A DNA stretch of 64,000 bases from Halopseudomonas laoshanensis (GCF_008365385.1 NZ_QOVF01000001.1:992001-1056000); one strand, 5' to 3'; shown: positions 17,430 to 27,360, counted from the first letter of the stretch. Translations and numbers: made by a program. Notes: generated by a model not told the origin, from the letters alone.

Positions 17430-19442
17430 TCACCCGGCGGGAGGGATCACGGCCAATAAGAAGCTGTATTCCTCGGCCAGCTCGCGTATCGCCTGGTAAC
17501 GTCCACTGGCACCGCCGTGCCCGGCGCTCATCTGGGTGCGCAACAACAGCGGCCGGGAGTCGGTTTTGCAATGCCGCAGCTTGGCCACCCATTTGGCCGC
17601 TTCCCAATACTGCACGCGCATGTCGTGATAACCCGCGGTGACGAACAGGGCCGGGTATTCCTGCTCCCGTACCTGTTCATAGGGCGCGTAACCGCGTACA
17701 CGTTCGGCAACGACAGGATCATTCATGTCGCCCCATTCCTCGTACTCACCAATGGTCAGCGGCAGATCCGGATTGTTCATGGTATTGAACACGTCGACGA
17801 AGGGCACGTCAGCCACTGCGGCAGCGAACAGCTCGGGCCGCTGGTTGATTACATTGCCAATCAGCAGACCGCCCGCGCTGCCCCCGGCGATGACCAGCCG
17901 CGCAGAATCCGTCAGACCTCGCTGCAACAGGTGTTCGGCGCAGGCGATAAAGTCGCTGAAGGTGTTTTCCTTATGTTCGAGCTTGCCGTTCTGATACCAA
18001 GCTTCGCCCAGATCGGCGCCGCCGCGAACATGGGCGATGGCGAATATCCAGCCGCGCTCAAGCAGCGAAAGGCGGGCGTGTGAGAACCAGGGGTCCATGC
18101 TCGCACCGTAGGCGCCATAGCCGTAAAGATAAAGCGGCGCAGGCCCGGGAGCTCGCTCTCGCGCGGCGACAAGACTGATCGGGATCCTGCTGCCGTCTGC
18201 GGCAGTGGCCCATTCCCGCATGACCTCATAGTCGTCGGGGTCAAACTTGCCTTCCACCGGTATTTGCTTGAGCACGCGTTGCTCGCCGTTGGCGATATGC
18301 AAGGCGCTGACTTGTGCTGGTCGGTTCAGGGATTCATAACGCAAGCGCACAAACTCGCTGGCATATTCTTCGCCGCCCTGTACGTGCAGGCTATAGACGG
18401 CGTCCGGCATCTTCACCTGGTAGGGGGCGCCGGCCTCTGGCCGGACTTCCAGAGTGATCAACCCCTGGTCACGGTAATGCAGGAGCAAGCCTGCTTTTTG
18501 CACGCTCATGTCTTCCAGGGTGCGTTGCGTGTCCAGCTCGGCAATCTGCTGCCAGTGCTCAAATGCAGGATGTTCAGGTTCCGCCTGGAACAAGGCAAAA
18601 TTCTCACCCGGCGCATTGCTACGAATAATCAGACCCTCGGGGCCATGGTCCACATGATACTCATGCCCGCTACGACGGGCTTCAATCAGTCGCCATGTGC
18701 CGGTGGGCTGATCCGCTGGCAGCAGCTGCACTTCGCAGGTGTTTTTACTGGAGCTGGCCAGCAGCAGCCATTGCTCGGAGCTGCTGCGGTAAATGTGCAG
18801 GTAGAAGCGCTGGTCCTGCTCATGAAACAGATGCACAGGCGCAGCGTCGGCTCGCAGCCGCCACAGGTGCGCAGGTCGCGAGGTCTCGTCCATGCTGATA
18901 GCAAACAGGTGCTGACTATCCTGGGCCCAGACCAGACTGCCGTCGGCGTTTTCCAGTGGCAGCTCGGTCACTGTGCCGCTATCAATCTTCTGCAGATACA
19001 ACGAGTAGGTTTCATCGCCCTGACGGTCGAGGCTGTAGGCAAGCCATTGATGATCAGGGCTGATGGCATAGTCGCCCAGTTGCAGAAAACCATCGCCGGC
19101 CAGCAGGTTCAGATCCAGCAGCAGAGCTTCACTCGCCGGGTCTATTGTCAGAGACCCATCGACAGGCTTGGCGCAGCGGAAGTATCGCGGGTATTCGGCT
19201 CCGGTTTCGGTGCGCTGGTAGTACAGCCATGGGCCCCACACGCCGGGCAATGACAAATCGGTTTCACGGATTCGCCCGCGGATCTCTTCAAAGAGTATTT
19301 CCCGCTGATCATCATGGCTGGCCAACCAGGTTTCGGTCGCCTGGTTCTCCTGCTCGAGAAAGGTCAGTACCTCGGGCGCATCACGTTGCTCAAGCCAGGC
19401 ATACGGATCATTGCCGGTATCGCGGCGTGTAGGTTGTAGCAT
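17430..19442 (-). CDS. ptrB: oligopeptidase B (S9A prolyl-oligopeptidase family)
   Basis: This is a 670-residue serine peptidase that cuts short peptides after basic residues. It has an N-terminal beta-propeller gate and a C-terminal alpha/beta-hydrolase domain. The nucleophile is Ser522 in GGSAGGLLIG, and the catalytic His is in SAGHGGASGRY near the C-terminus. The family signature FAIAHVRGGADLGEAWY is present. The N-terminal DPYAWLEQRDAPEVLTFLEQ is typical of oligopeptidase B. No signal peptide is seen, so it is probably cytosolic or periplasm-independent. A terminator lies directly after its stop. Confidence 0.92.
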   Translation of the reverse strand: MLQPTRRDTGNDPYAWLEQRDAPEVLTFLEQENQATETWLASHDDQREILFEEIRGRIRETDLSLPGVWGPWLYYQRTETGAEYPRYFRCAKPVDGSLTIDPASEALLLDLNLLAGDGFLQLGDYAISPDHQWLAYSLDRQGDETYSLYLQKIDSGTVTELPLENADGSLVWAQDSQHLFAISMDETSRPAHLWRLRADAAPVHLFHEQDQRFYLHIYRSSSEQWLLLASSSKNTCEVQLLPADQPTGTWRLIEARRSGHEYHVDHGPEGLIIRSNAPGENFALFQAEPEHPAFEHWQQIAELDTQRTLEDMSVQKAGLLLHYRDQGLITLEVRPEAGAPYQVKMPDAVYSLHVQGGEEYASEFVRLRYESLNRPAQVSALHIANGEQRVLKQIPVEGKFDPDDYEVMREWATAADGSRIPISLVAARERAPGPAPLYLYGYGAYGASMDPWFSHARLSLLERGWIFAIAHVRGGADLGEAWYQNGKLEHKENTFSDFIACAEHLLQRGLTDSARLVIAGGSAGGLLIGNVINQRPELFAAAVADVPFVDVFNTMNNPDLPLTIGEYEEWGDMNDPVVAERVRGYAPYEQVREQEYPALFVTAGYHDMRVQYWEAAKWVAKLRHCKTDSRPLLLRTQMSAGHGGASGRYQAIRELAEEYSFLLAVIPPAG

Positions 19443-19509
19443 CGAGTTGGGACTCCCTGAATAAAACCGTTATTATAGGCCCACATTTTTGCTGACCGGT
19501 GACTGCCTG

Positions 19510-19893
19510 ATGTTCAACGAATCCGAATACCAGATGATGTGGATGATATATCTGGCGGCGGCAGCTTGCGCCTGGTTGGTCTGGTGGAAGATGACCAGTT
19601 GGATTCCGCTCTGGTATGTACGCGAACCGCTGTGGCTGATCATGGCGATACTACTGTTCACGCCGGTCCGAGTTGATCCGATGGAATCATGGATGGCACC
19701 TGCGACCATGATCTTTCTACTGGATACGGTGCTTGATACAGGAGACAACGAAGCGCGGATGCTGGGTGATCTCGCGCTGGCGATGGGGCTCGCGCTATTG
19801 CTTTATCTGTTGATCGCGGCGGGCAGGGCAGGTTGGAAGCATTGGCGCCAGCAGGAGACTGCTCACGCCAAAGGGCATTACAAGGCACCTTGA
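19510..19893 (+). CDS. small conserved-looking inner-membrane protein, function unknown
   Basis: This 127-residue protein has three or four hydrophobic segments: MMWMIYLAAAACAWLVWW, PLWLIMAILLFTPVRV, MAPATMIFLLDTVL and LALAMGLALLLYLLIAAG. The C-terminus is basic and likely cytosolic. I recognise no catalytic motif and no named family. It is divergent from ptrB (67 bases between starts) and convergent with a TetR gene 8 bases away. ATG 19510 is chosen over an upstream in-frame start at 19489 because it begins directly before the hydrophilic NESEYQ and first helix. Hydrophobicity and frame length support a real gene. Confidence 0.7.
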   Translation: MFNESEYQMMWMIYLAAAACAWLVWWKMTSWIPLWYVREPLWLIMAILLFTPVRVDPMESWMAPATMIFLLDTVLDTGDNEARMLGDLALAMGLALLLYLLIAAGRAGWKHWRQQETAHAKGHYKAP

Positions 19894-19900
19894 GGGCTTC

Positions 19901-20494
19901 TCAGCCCTCGTTCTTCTGTTCGTAAAGCGTGCGCGCCATGCGCATGATCTGCTCCTGGAATTCACTGCGCTGAATATCCGTCATCGGGCAGATACCAATC
20001 TGTTCAAACAGCCGATAGCCTCGTACAGAAAAGAACAGGATGCTCGCCTGCGCCAGGCCCAAAGGCGACTCGGCAAGAATGTTGAACAACCCCTGAACAT
20101 CGTCTGATGTGGTCTGCAGCAACGCGGGGTTGCTGGCAGCGGCGGCGAGAATCGCGGAGTCCAGGTTCTTCTCCTCGTTCGACTCGCTCAGATTGCTCAG
20201 CAGCAGTGATTTCAGCTCGCGCATAGGCTCATCTGGCAGCACGCTTTCGTAGGCTCTCCAACGAACACGGAAACGCTCCAGCCGGTGCTCGATCATGGCT
20301 GAAAGCAAGGCTTCCCGATCAGGAAACATTCCTTGCAGATCACTCTCGGCGATGCCGGTACGTTCGCTCAGGCTGGCGAAGGTGAGCTGTGAAGCGCCTA
20401 GCTCGCTGACGATGGCTTCTGCCGCGCGGAAGATATTCAGACGGCGGTTTTCATTTTCTTTGGTTGAATCGATGCTTTCCACTGTTATAGACAT
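19901..20494 (-). CDS. TetR-family transcriptional regulator
   Basis: This 197-residue protein has an N-terminal TetR-type helix-turn-helix: RLNIFRAAEAIVSELGASQL, then LTFASLSERTGIAESDLQGM and FPDREALLSAMIEHRLERF. The rest is an all-helical effector domain without a recognised ligand signature. The family-type start MSITVESIDS at 20494 is preferred although the frame is open to 20551; its ribosome site is weak. It is convergent with the small membrane-protein gene, and upstream of it lies the cold-shock terminator. Its target genes cannot be inferred; self-regulation is the default for the family. Confidence 0.8.
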   Translation of the reverse strand: MSITVESIDSTKENENRRLNIFRAAEAIVSELGASQLTFASLSERTGIAESDLQGMFPDREALLSAMIEHRLERFRVRWRAYESVLPDEPMRELKSLLLSNLSESNEEKNLDSAILAAAASNPALLQTTSDDVQGLFNILAESPLGLAQASILFFSVRGYRLFEQIGICPMTDIQRSEFQEQIMRMARTLYEQKNEG

Positions 20495-20674
20495 CCTGGT
20501 GGTGGGGGTACCAAGGCAACACTGAATAAGGCAGCGCCGGTTGTGTCCCAAATGGCCTTCAGAGTGATGACACTCAGATTATGCGCACTAGGTTACGACT
20601 TAAGGGCTTATCAGGCGAGTATTTTTTGCAGCAGGAGGTGTCGCGTACAACTAAGGGAGGGTAAATTTCAGGCA

Positions 20675-20702
20675 TTAAAAAACCCGGCCGGAGCCGGGTT
20701 TT
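20675..20702 (-). terminator. intrinsic terminator of the cold-shock gene
   Basis: On the minus strand AAAACCCGGC / GCCGGGTTTT forms a 10-bp stem around a 4-base loop and runs into six T residues. It begins 17 bases after the csp stop codon. Confidence 0.88.
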
Positions 20703-20719
20703 TCAGTCAGACTTCGGAA

Positions 20720-20926
20720 TTAACCGATAACCTGAATGTTTGCAGCTTGCTTACCTTTAGGACCAGTAGTGATATCGAAAGATACCTTCTGGTTCTCGGC
20801 GAGGGACTTGAAGCCCTGAACCTTGATTTCGGAGAAGTGGGCGAACAGATCATCACCACCGCCGTCCGGAGTAATGAAGCCAAAGCCTTTAGTGTCGTTG
20901 AACCACTTAACTGTACCAGTTGCCAT
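20720..20926 (-). CDS. CspA-family cold-shock RNA-binding protein
   Basis: This is a 68-residue single cold-shock domain, an RNA chaperone that melts secondary structure. RNP1 is KGFGFI (residues 13-18) and RNP2 is LFAHF (27-31; most CspA proteins have VFVHF). The start [11 protein letters not shown] and the length are typical. A long untranslated leader precedes it and a strong terminator follows. The family includes constitutive as well as cold-induced members, so the trigger is not certain. Confidence 0.95.
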   Translation of the reverse strand: MATGTVKWFNDTKGFGFITPDGGGDDLFAHFSEIKVQGFKSLAENQKVSFDITTGPKGKQAANIQVIG

Positions 20927-21147
20927 TTCGGATAATTCCTATCAAATAAAAAAATCTGAGCTGAGCTCAATTAAAGCGTGGGGAATCAAAGATTACGAGA
21001 ATGACAAACTTACGTACTGAAAAGTGCGCTTGCAGCCTACTACTCTATCTTGAAAACCTACGCGCTCACTGTGCGCCTTAATGCAAATCAAGTCAAGCTA
21101 GGCTATGACTCGCTGCATCGGGCTTGCGATGAACGAAACTCAGTATA
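20927..21147 (-). promoter_or_regulatory. long 5' leader and promoter of the cold-shock gene
   Basis: The closest good -10 upstream is TATACT (minus strand, 21147-21142), which would start transcription near 21134 and leave an untranslated leader of about 207 bases. Leaders of this size are a hallmark of temperature-controlled cspA-type mRNAs. The -35 is weak. The leader holds no other reading frame of note. Confidence 0.5.
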
Positions 21148-21222
21148 CGACAGATTCAGGAAATAACACCCTTTACCTGAGTTTTTTTTAAATATGCACT
21201 GCCGTTCGTCTGAAAATCGCCT

Positions 21223-22926
21223 TCAGTTTCGCTTGTACGGAAACACGTCCAGCACCTGCCCATCCTTTATACGCTCCTGCAGACCCCTCCAGTAACTGGC
21301 CTCGAACAAGTTGCCATGCATGCTGGAAAAAGCCTTGCGATGGCGGATGTCGGCAAACAGAAACACCGGAAACTCTTCCGGGAACACATCGTTCGGCCCT
21401 ACCGAATACCAGGGCTCGGAAGCCATTTCCTGTTCGGGGTACATGGCTTCGGGGATGTCGCGGAAGTTGACCTCGGTCAGATAGCTGATTTCGTCGTAGT
21501 CGTAGAACACCACGCGGCCATGGCGCGTTACTCCGAAATTCTTCAGCAACATGTCACCTGGGAAGATATTGGCTGCGGCCAGTTCCTTGATCGCTTTGCC
21601 ATAGTCGAGCAGGGCTTCCTGCGTCTGAGTCTCGCTCGCGCTCTCCAGATAGATGTTCAGCGGCGTCATCCGGCGTTCGGTCCAGCAGTGGCGTACCAGG
21701 ATCACGTCGCCTTCCTCGATCACCGTCGAGGCTGCCACTTCGAGAAGCTCTGCCAGGCACTCAGGGTCAAAGCGTTCGCGGGGGAAGCGGAAGTCAGCAA
21801 ATTCCTGGGTATCAGCCAGGCGTCCCACGCGGTCATGGCGCTTCACCAGCCGGTACCGGTCTATTACCGTGGCGCGATCGATATTCTTCGACGGCGCGAA
21901 CTTGTCCTTGATGATCTTGAACACCGTATTGAAGCCGGGCAGGGTGAACACGCTCATCACCATGCCACGCACACCCGGCGCCATGATAAAGCGGTCTTCG
22001 CTGGTCGCCAGGTGTGCTATCAGCGCCCGATAGAATTCGGATTTGCCCTGCTTATAAAAGCCGATGGCGGTATACAACTCGGCAATATGTTTGCTCGGCA
22101 GCAACTGCTTGAGGAAGGCCACCATCTCCGCCGGAACGGCTGCTTCAACCATGAAATAGGAGCGGGTAAAAGAGAAGATGATCGAAACCTGGGATTCATC
22201 GGTAATCAAGGTGTCGACACTGATGCCTTCATGCTCGTGATGAATCAGCGGGAGAACGAAAGGCCATTGCTCCTGCTGACTGATCACCCGGCCCACCAGA
22301 TAGGCGCCCTTGTTGCGATAGAACACCGACTGGATCAGCTCTACGGTCAGGCCGCGGTCTTTCTGCGCCCAATCCGGCAGGCCTTTGTGCAGATGTTCGA
22401 TAATCATCTTGCAGTCGCGTTCGAAGTTTGCCCAGGGCGCGTCGAAGCTGTGCTCGTCGAGAATCTGCCGGACCAGCCCGTCCAGCGAGCCATCGGAAAT
22501 AAAGCCGCGCGTCAGTGGTATCCGTGACGGCGGTCGCGTAGCCGGACGTGAACTGTGCACGAACATGGTCTCGTCACTGATCTGGTCATGCTGATGCAGT
22601 GAAGTGAAGATCGAGTTGAACCAGGTTTCGGCCAACTCGTCGTCGAAGCGCTGGTCGATGAGAGTGATATAGGCTTTGCGGATATCTGGCCAGTTGCGGA
22701 CATCCAGTATGTATTCGGCATCAGTTGACTGGTGCAGATTCTGCGCGGTGCTGGACACGCAATCTTCATAAAGATTGATGCGCGCGGTGGACGCCGATTG
22801 AATGTCATTCCAGCGGGCTTGCTCAAACCGCACTCTCGCGCCGGACGTGATGCTGCGAAATTCGTCACGATAATGATCGAATTGATCCAGGATGTTCTGA
22901 GCAATGCGTTTGGGGCTGTAGGGCAT
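21223..22926 (-). CDS. aceK: isocitrate dehydrogenase kinase/phosphatase AceK
   Basis: AceK phosphorylates isocitrate dehydrogenase to close the TCA branch and push isocitrate into the glyoxylate shunt, and reverses this itself. The 567-residue length matches the family. The unusual nucleotide loop [12 protein letters not shown] is clear. The lysine region [13 protein letters not shown], the catalytic segment [20 protein letters not shown] and the metal-binding YDYDEISYL follow. Unlike enterobacteria there is no aceBA next to it, which is usual for pseudomonads. ATG 22926 is the first in frame. Confidence 0.97.
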   Translation of the reverse strand: MPYSPKRIAQNILDQFDHYRDEFRSITSGARVRFEQARWNDIQSASTARINLYEDCVSSTAQNLHQSTDAEYILDVRNWPDIRKAYITLIDQRFDDELAETWFNSIFTSLHQHDQISDETMFVHSSRPATRPPSRIPLTRGFISDGSLDGLVRQILDEHSFDAPWANFERDCKMIIEHLHKGLPDWAQKDRGLTVELIQSVFYRNKGAYLVGRVISQQEQWPFVLPLIHHEHEGISVDTLITDESQVSIIFSFTRSYFMVEAAVPAEMVAFLKQLLPSKHIAELYTAIGFYKQGKSEFYRALIAHLATSEDRFIMAPGVRGMVMSVFTLPGFNTVFKIIKDKFAPSKNIDRATVIDRYRLVKRHDRVGRLADTQEFADFRFPRERFDPECLAELLEVAASTVIEEGDVILVRHCWTERRMTPLNIYLESASETQTQEALLDYGKAIKELAAANIFPGDMLLKNFGVTRHGRVVFYDYDEISYLTEVNFRDIPEAMYPEQEMASEPWYSVGPNDVFPEEFPVFLFADIRHRKAFSSMHGNLFEASYWRGLQERIKDGQVLDVFPYKRN

Positions 22927-23081
22927 GAAATAGGTACTGCCTGTGCCAGGTAGGAAACCGCAGAATAGCCAGTCTGGTGATTCAGCGAAAGTGCTCTATT
23001 GTTATCAGCGGATAAATCGCCAATCCTCACTGAAGTGGATAAAGTAGCTGAACTGTTTTAATTCAGCGAAGTCATTTGAGA

Positions 23082-24155
23082 ATGAAAAAGACTTATAGCG
23101 TTCCCTTGGCCGCATTGGCCGTCATAGTTGTGTTGTTGATAATTGTGCATCTGTCACTCGCCACCTGGGTCCGTAACCTGTTGAACGAGAACATGGCGGA
23201 GATGGGGGATTACACCGGGCATGTAGAGGAGGTTGACCTGTTCTGGTGGCGAGGTGCTTACAGCATTCATAACCTGAACATTCAGAAAAATGTCGGCAAC
23301 GTGCAGGCGCCCTTTTTTACAGCGCCGCTTATTGATATTGCCGTCAGTTGGCGAGCGCTGTGGGAGGAGCGCGCTTTGGTGGCCAAGGTGCGGTTCACCG
23401 ACCCGGAGCTGAACTTTATTGACTCGGAAAATGAGCAGGATCGTCAAACCGGTGAAGGCGTTGACTGGCGTGAACGGCTGACCGAGCAAATTCTGATTGA
23501 AGTGGACGAGCTTCAGGTCGTCAACGGGACCCTCGCTTTTCGCAACTTTACCTCGGAGCCCCCGGTCAACGTCTACGCCAATAATCTGGATATGACCGTG
23601 CGCAACCTAAGTACCGCGCGTGATCTGCAAGGCACTCGTGATGCCAGCCTGGAAGGTACTGCCGATTTTCTCAACCACGCCCCGTTGGAAATAGAAGCTG
23701 CGTTCGATCCGCTATTGCGGATGGAGGATTTCGAGTTGCGCTTTCGTGTCAGTGAGGTGGATCTGACCCAACTGAATGATTTCGCCTCAGCCTATGGGAA
23801 TTTCGATTTCAATTCCGGCAATGGCGAGTTGGTTGTGGAGGTTGATGCAGAGGAAGGTCAGTTAGGCGGTTACATCAAGCCGTTGTTGCGTGACGTGGAT
23901 GTGTTCAATGTCGAGCAAGATCTGCAGAACGAAGATAAAGGCTTTTTCCGCGGGATGTGGGAGGCGCTGGTAGGTGCTGGTGGTGCGGCAGTGAAAAATC
24001 GCAATCGCGATCAGATTGCCACCCGCGTCGATTTAAGCGGCAGCTTGCAGGACGCGGATGTAAGCCCGCTTCAGGCATTCTTCGGGATTCTGCGTAATGG
24101 TTTTATTGAGGCCTTCAGTGCCGGCTTCGAAAAAGACGCGCCGGAGACTGAATAG
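23082..24155 (+). CDS. DUF748/AsmA-like envelope protein
   Basis: This 357-residue protein is anchored by one N-terminal helix (VPLAALAVIVVLLIIVHLSL) with the rest in the periplasm. It is rich in beta strands with the pattern of AsmA-like DUF748 proteins: WRGAYSIHNLNIQK, a WRALWEERALVAKVRFTDPE segment, and LAFRNFTSEPPVNVYANNLD. Related large AsmA-like proteins are linked to lipid transfer or outer-membrane homeostasis; whether this short one acts similarly is unknown. ATG 23082 has only a weak ribosome site (GAG). A perfect hairpin overlaps its stop codon. Confidence 0.75.
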   Translation: MKKTYSVPLAALAVIVVLLIIVHLSLATWVRNLLNENMAEMGDYTGHVEEVDLFWWRGAYSIHNLNIQKNVGNVQAPFFTAPLIDIAVSWRALWEERALVAKVRFTDPELNFIDSENEQDRQTGEGVDWRERLTEQILIEVDELQVVNGTLAFRNFTSEPPVNVYANNLDMTVRNLSTARDLQGTRDASLEGTADFLNHAPLEIEAAFDPLLRMEDFELRFRVSEVDLTQLNDFASAYGNFDFNSGNGELVVEVDAEEGQLGGYIKPLLRDVDVFNVEQDLQNEDKGFFRGMWEALVGAGGAAVKNRNRDQIATRVDLSGSLQDADVSPLQAFFGILRNGFIEAFSAGFEKDAPETE

Positions 24156-24164
24156 TCTCCGGCG
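24139..24164. terminator. hairpin spanning the DUF748 stop codon
   Basis: A perfect 11-bp stem (CGCCGGAGACT / AGTCTCCGGCG) with loop GAAT contains the TAG stop (24153-24155). It sits between two convergent genes. No T-run follows on either strand, so it is likely a weak or Rho-assisted bidirectional stop. Confidence 0.5.
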
Positions 24165-24197
24165 AAGTCTGTCGTTCTTATCCATCAGGCAGCGAGG

Positions 24198-25172
24198 TTA
24201 CTGCTGTAGTTCTGCCTCGCTGAACATATCGCTGAACAGCATGCTGCTGAGATAGCGTTCACCTGAGTCTGGCAGGATTACTACCATGGTCTTTCCCTGC
24301 ATCTCCGGCTCTTCTGCCATGCGCACGGCAGCTGCCATAGCCGCACCGCAGGAAATGCCGCAGAGAATGCCTTCCTCACGCATCAGTCGCAAAGCCATCG
24401 CCTTCGACTCTTCGTCAGTCACCTGTTCGATACGATCCACCAGTGACATGTCCAGGTTGCCGGGAACGAAACCGGCGCCAATGCCCTGAATCTTGTGCGG
24501 GGAGGGTTTGACCTCCTGACCATCGCGCGTCTGGGTGATTACCGGTGAGCTGACCGGCTCTACTGCCACCGACAGGATGTTTTTCTTGCAGGTGTTCTTT
24601 ATATAGCGCGACACGCCCGTGATAGTGCCGCCAGTACCAACGCCAGAGACCAGCACATCAATACTGCCTTCAGTGTCTTTCCAGATTTCCGGCCCGGTTG
24701 TTTTTTCATGGATCGCCGGGTTGGCTGGATTTTCGAATTGCTGCAGCAGAATGTGGTTGGCAGGGTCCTGGGCGGTGATTTCTTCCGCTGCGGCAATCGC
24801 GCCTTTCATACCCTTGGCCGGGTCAGTCAGGACCAGTTCAGCGCCCAACGCTTTGAGCACTTTGCGCCGCTCCAGACTCATGGAGGAGGGCATGCTCAGC
24901 TTCAGTTTGTAGCCCCGTGCAGCGGCAACGAAAGCCAGGCCAATGCCGGTATTGCCGGATGTCGGCTCGACTATGGTCATGCCCGGCTTCAGACGCCCGG
25001 ACTCTTCCGCGTCCCAGACCATGCTGGCACCAATGCGGCATTTGACCGAGTAAGCCGGGTTGCGTCCCTCGATCTTGGCCAGGATAGTCACGCCGGAAGG
25101 GCCGATACGATTGATGCGGACCAGCGGCGTATTGCCGATGGATTGTGAGTTGTCTGTATAGATTTTGCTCAT
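24198..25172 (-). CDS. cysK: cysteine synthase A (O-acetylserine sulfhydrylase)
   Basis: This 324-residue PLP enzyme converts O-acetylserine and sulfide to cysteine. PLP lysine is Lys44 (AYSVKCRIG), the substrate loop TSGNTG is at 71-76, and the phosphate-binding [11 protein letters not shown] follows. The length and the SVKCRIG variant favour CysK over CysM (about 300 residues). It is divergent from the moxR gene, with 149 bases for both promoters. No CysB site was identified by eye. Confidence 0.94.
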   Translation of the reverse strand: MSKIYTDNSQSIGNTPLVRINRIGPSGVTILAKIEGRNPAYSVKCRIGASMVWDAEESGRLKPGMTIVEPTSGNTGIGLAFVAAARGYKLKLSMPSSMSLERRKVLKALGAELVLTDPAKGMKGAIAAAEEITAQDPANHILLQQFENPANPAIHEKTTGPEIWKDTEGSIDVLVSGVGTGGTITGVSRYIKNTCKKNILSVAVEPVSSPVITQTRDGQEVKPSPHKIQGIGAGFVPGNLDMSLVDRIEQVTDEESKAMALRLMREEGILCGISCGAAMAAAVRMAEEPEMQGKTMVVILPDSGERYLSSMLFSDMFSEAELQQ

Positions 25173-25321
25173 AATGACATCCTGTTGGGTGCGGGGATCA
25201 TTCAGTGACTGAATACTACATCCAGGTTCACAGTGCGCCTACCGTCACGTTATAGTCGCTGTTTTGACCGGGCGCCAATTAGAGCTGGCCCTGCTCCTGA
25301 ATTCTCCAGAGGATAGCCTGA

Positions 25322-26167
25322 ATGAAATTTGAAGGTACTGACGCCTACGTTGCTACGGATGACCTGAAACTGGCGGTCAACGCTGCCATTACCCTGGAAC
25401 GCCCCTTGCTGGTCAAGGGCGAGCCGGGTACCGGCAAAACCATGCTCGCCGAGCAGTTGGCCGAGTCCATGGGCGCCAAGCTGATCACCTGGCACATCAA
25501 ATCGACCACCAAGGCGCACCAGGGCTTGTACGAATACGATGCCGTGAGCCGTCTGCGTGATTCCCAGTTGGGCACTGACAAGGTGCACGACGTTCGCAAC
25601 TACATCAAGAAAGGCAAGCTCTGGGAAGCCTTTGAAGCAGAAGAAAAGGTCATCCTGCTGATTGATGAGATCGACAAGGCCGATATCGAGTTCCCCAACG
25701 ATTTGCTCCAGGAACTCGACAAGATGGAGTTCTACGTTTACGAGACCAATGAGACGATCAAGGCTGACAAGCGCCCGATCATCATTATTACCTCGAACAA
25801 CGAAAAAGAACTGCCGGACGCCTTCCTGCGTCGCTGCTTCTTCCACTACATCGCCTTCCCCGATCGCAACACCATGCAGCGCATCGTCGATGTGCATTTT
25901 CCCGAGATCAAGAAAGAGCTGGTCTCCGAAGCGATGGACATCTTCTTTGACGTACGCAAGGTGCCCGGCCTGAAGAAAAAGCCGTCCACCTCCGAGCTGG
26001 TTGACTGGCTCAAGCTGCTGATGGCTGACCAGATCCCCGAGGCGGTGCTGCGTGATCGTGATCCGACCAAAGCCATTCCGCCGCTCTACGGTGCGCTGGT
26101 GAAGAACGAGCAGGACGTGCAGTTGCTGGAACGTCTGGCGTTCATGACCCGCCGCCAAAACCGTTAA
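25322..26167 (+). CDS. MoxR-type AAA+ ATPase
   Basis: This 281-residue MoxR-family ATPase is thought to act as a chaperone that matures or activates partner enzymes together with a VWA protein. Walker A is GEPGTGKT, Walker B is VILLIDEIDKAD, and sensor 1 is IIITSNNEKELPDAFLRRC. The C-terminal lid helix region is LSTSELVDWLKLL-like (PSTSELVDWLKLLM). It is 14 bases upstream of a VWA gene with a strong ribosome site, so the two form an operon. The client is unknown; no dehydrogenase of the Cox type is nearby. Confidence 0.93.
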   Translation: MKFEGTDAYVATDDLKLAVNAAITLERPLLVKGEPGTGKTMLAEQLAESMGAKLITWHIKSTTKAHQGLYEYDAVSRLRDSQLGTDKVHDVRNYIKKGKLWEAFEAEEKVILLIDEIDKADIEFPNDLLQELDKMEFYVYETNETIKADKRPIIIITSNNEKELPDAFLRRCFFHYIAFPDRNTMQRIVDVHFPEIKKELVSEAMDIFFDVRKVPGLKKKPSTSELVDWLKLLMADQIPEAVLRDRDPTKAIPPLYGALVKNEQDVQLLERLAFMTRRQNR

Positions 26168-26181
26168 GAAGGAGGGCGCCC

Positions 26182-27360
26182 ATGTTATTGGGCCTGTTCA
26201 ATGAAATGCGCGCAGCCAAGGTGCCGGTATCGGTCCGCGAGCTGCTCGATCTGATCCGTGCGCTCAAGCACCATGTGGTTTTCGCCGATATGGACGAATT
26301 CTACTACCTGGCGCGTACCGTGATGGTCAAGGATGAGCGCCACTTCGACAAGTTCGACCGGGCCTTCGGGGCTTATTTCAATGGTCTGCAGAACCTGGAT
26401 CAACTTCTCGAAGCGCTCATCCCCGAGGATTGGCTGCGCAAAGAGTTCGAGAAGATGCTCACCGACGAAGAGCGCGAGAAAATCAAGTCGCTTGGCGGGC
26501 TGGACAAGCTGATCGAGGAGTTCAAGAAGCGTCTCGAAGAGCAGAAAGAGCGCCACGAAGGTGGCAACAAGTGGATCGGCACCGGTGGTACCAGCCCGTT
26601 CGGTTCAGGCGGCTACAACCCGGAAGGGATCCGTGTAGGTGATGCCGGCAAGCGCCAGGGCAAGGCCGCCAAGGTCTGGGATCAGCGCGAGTACAAGAAC
26701 CTGGATGATCAGGTTGAGCTGGGTACGCGCAATATCAAGGTGGCTTTGCGTCGGCTGCGCAAGTTCGCGCGCCAGGGCGCCGCTGAGGAGCTGGATATCG
26801 ATGGCACCATCGATCACACCGCTCGCGATGCAGGCCTACTGAACATTCAGATGCGCCCCGAACGTCGCAACGCGGTCAAGTTGCTGCTGTTATTTGATAT
26901 CGGCGGCTCGATGGATGCGCATATCAAGGTTTGCGAAGAATTGTTCTCCGCCTGCCGTACCGAGTTCAAGCATCTGGAGTACTTCTACTTCCATAACTGC
27001 CCGTATGAATCCGTCTGGAAAAACAATCTGCGTCGCACCAATGAACGCACCTCGACCATGGATCTGCTGCATAAATACGGTCCGGACTACAAGGTCGTGT
27101 TTGTTGGTGACGCGGCGATGGCGCCCTACGAAATCACCCAGCCCGGCGGCAGCGTCGAGCATTGGAATGAAGAGGCCGGTCATGTATGGATCCAGCGCTT
27201 TATGGAAAAGTACAAGAAGATGATCTGGATTAACCCTTACCCCAAAGACGCCTGGGACTACACCACCTCGACACGCATTGTGCGTGATCTGATCGAGGAC
27301 CGGATGTATCCCTTGACGCTGGAAGGGTTGGAAGAGGGGATGAGGTACCTGAGTAAATAG
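26182..27360 (+). CDS. VWA domain protein, CoxE-like, partner of MoxR ATPase
   Basis: This 392-residue protein has a helical N-terminal half (FNEMRAAKVPVSVRELLDLI) with a charged coiled stretch near 100-125, a glycine-rich linker (GTGGTSPFGSGGYNPEGIRV) and a C-terminal VWA domain. The metal site reads Asp239-Ile-Gly-Gly-Ser243, a D-x-G-x-S variant of the usual D-x-S-x-S. Ribosome site AAGGAGG precedes ATG 26182. Paired MoxR/VWA proteins use the VWA MIDAS to recruit a client. Cytosolic location is expected; no signal or membrane segment is seen. A terminator follows. Confidence 0.9.
   Translation: MLLGLFNEMRAAKVPVSVRELLDLIRALKHHVVFADMDEFYYLARTVMVKDERHFDKFDRAFGAYFNGLQNLDQLLEALIPEDWLRKEFEKMLTDEEREKIKSLGGLDKLIEEFKKRLEEQKERHEGGNKWIGTGGTSPFGSGGYNPEGIRVGDAGKRQGKAAKVWDQREYKNLDDQVELGTRNIKVALRRLRKFARQGAAEELDIDGTIDHTARDAGLLNIQMRPERRNAVKLLLLFDIGGSMDAHIKVCEELFSACRTEFKHLEYFYFHNCPYESVWKNNLRRTNERTSTMDLLHKYGPDYKVVFVGDAAMAPYEITQPGGSVEHWNEEAGHVWIQRFMEKYKKMIWINPYPKDAWDYTTSTRIVRDLIEDRMYPLTLEGLEEGMRYLSK

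Noticed and set aside
18264..19253. A 329-codon plus-strand frame over ptrB
   Set aside because: Shadow of a complete serine peptidase on the minus strand.
21316..22527. A 403-codon plus-strand frame over aceK
   Set aside because: AceK motifs are complete on the minus strand. The plus frame is composition-driven.
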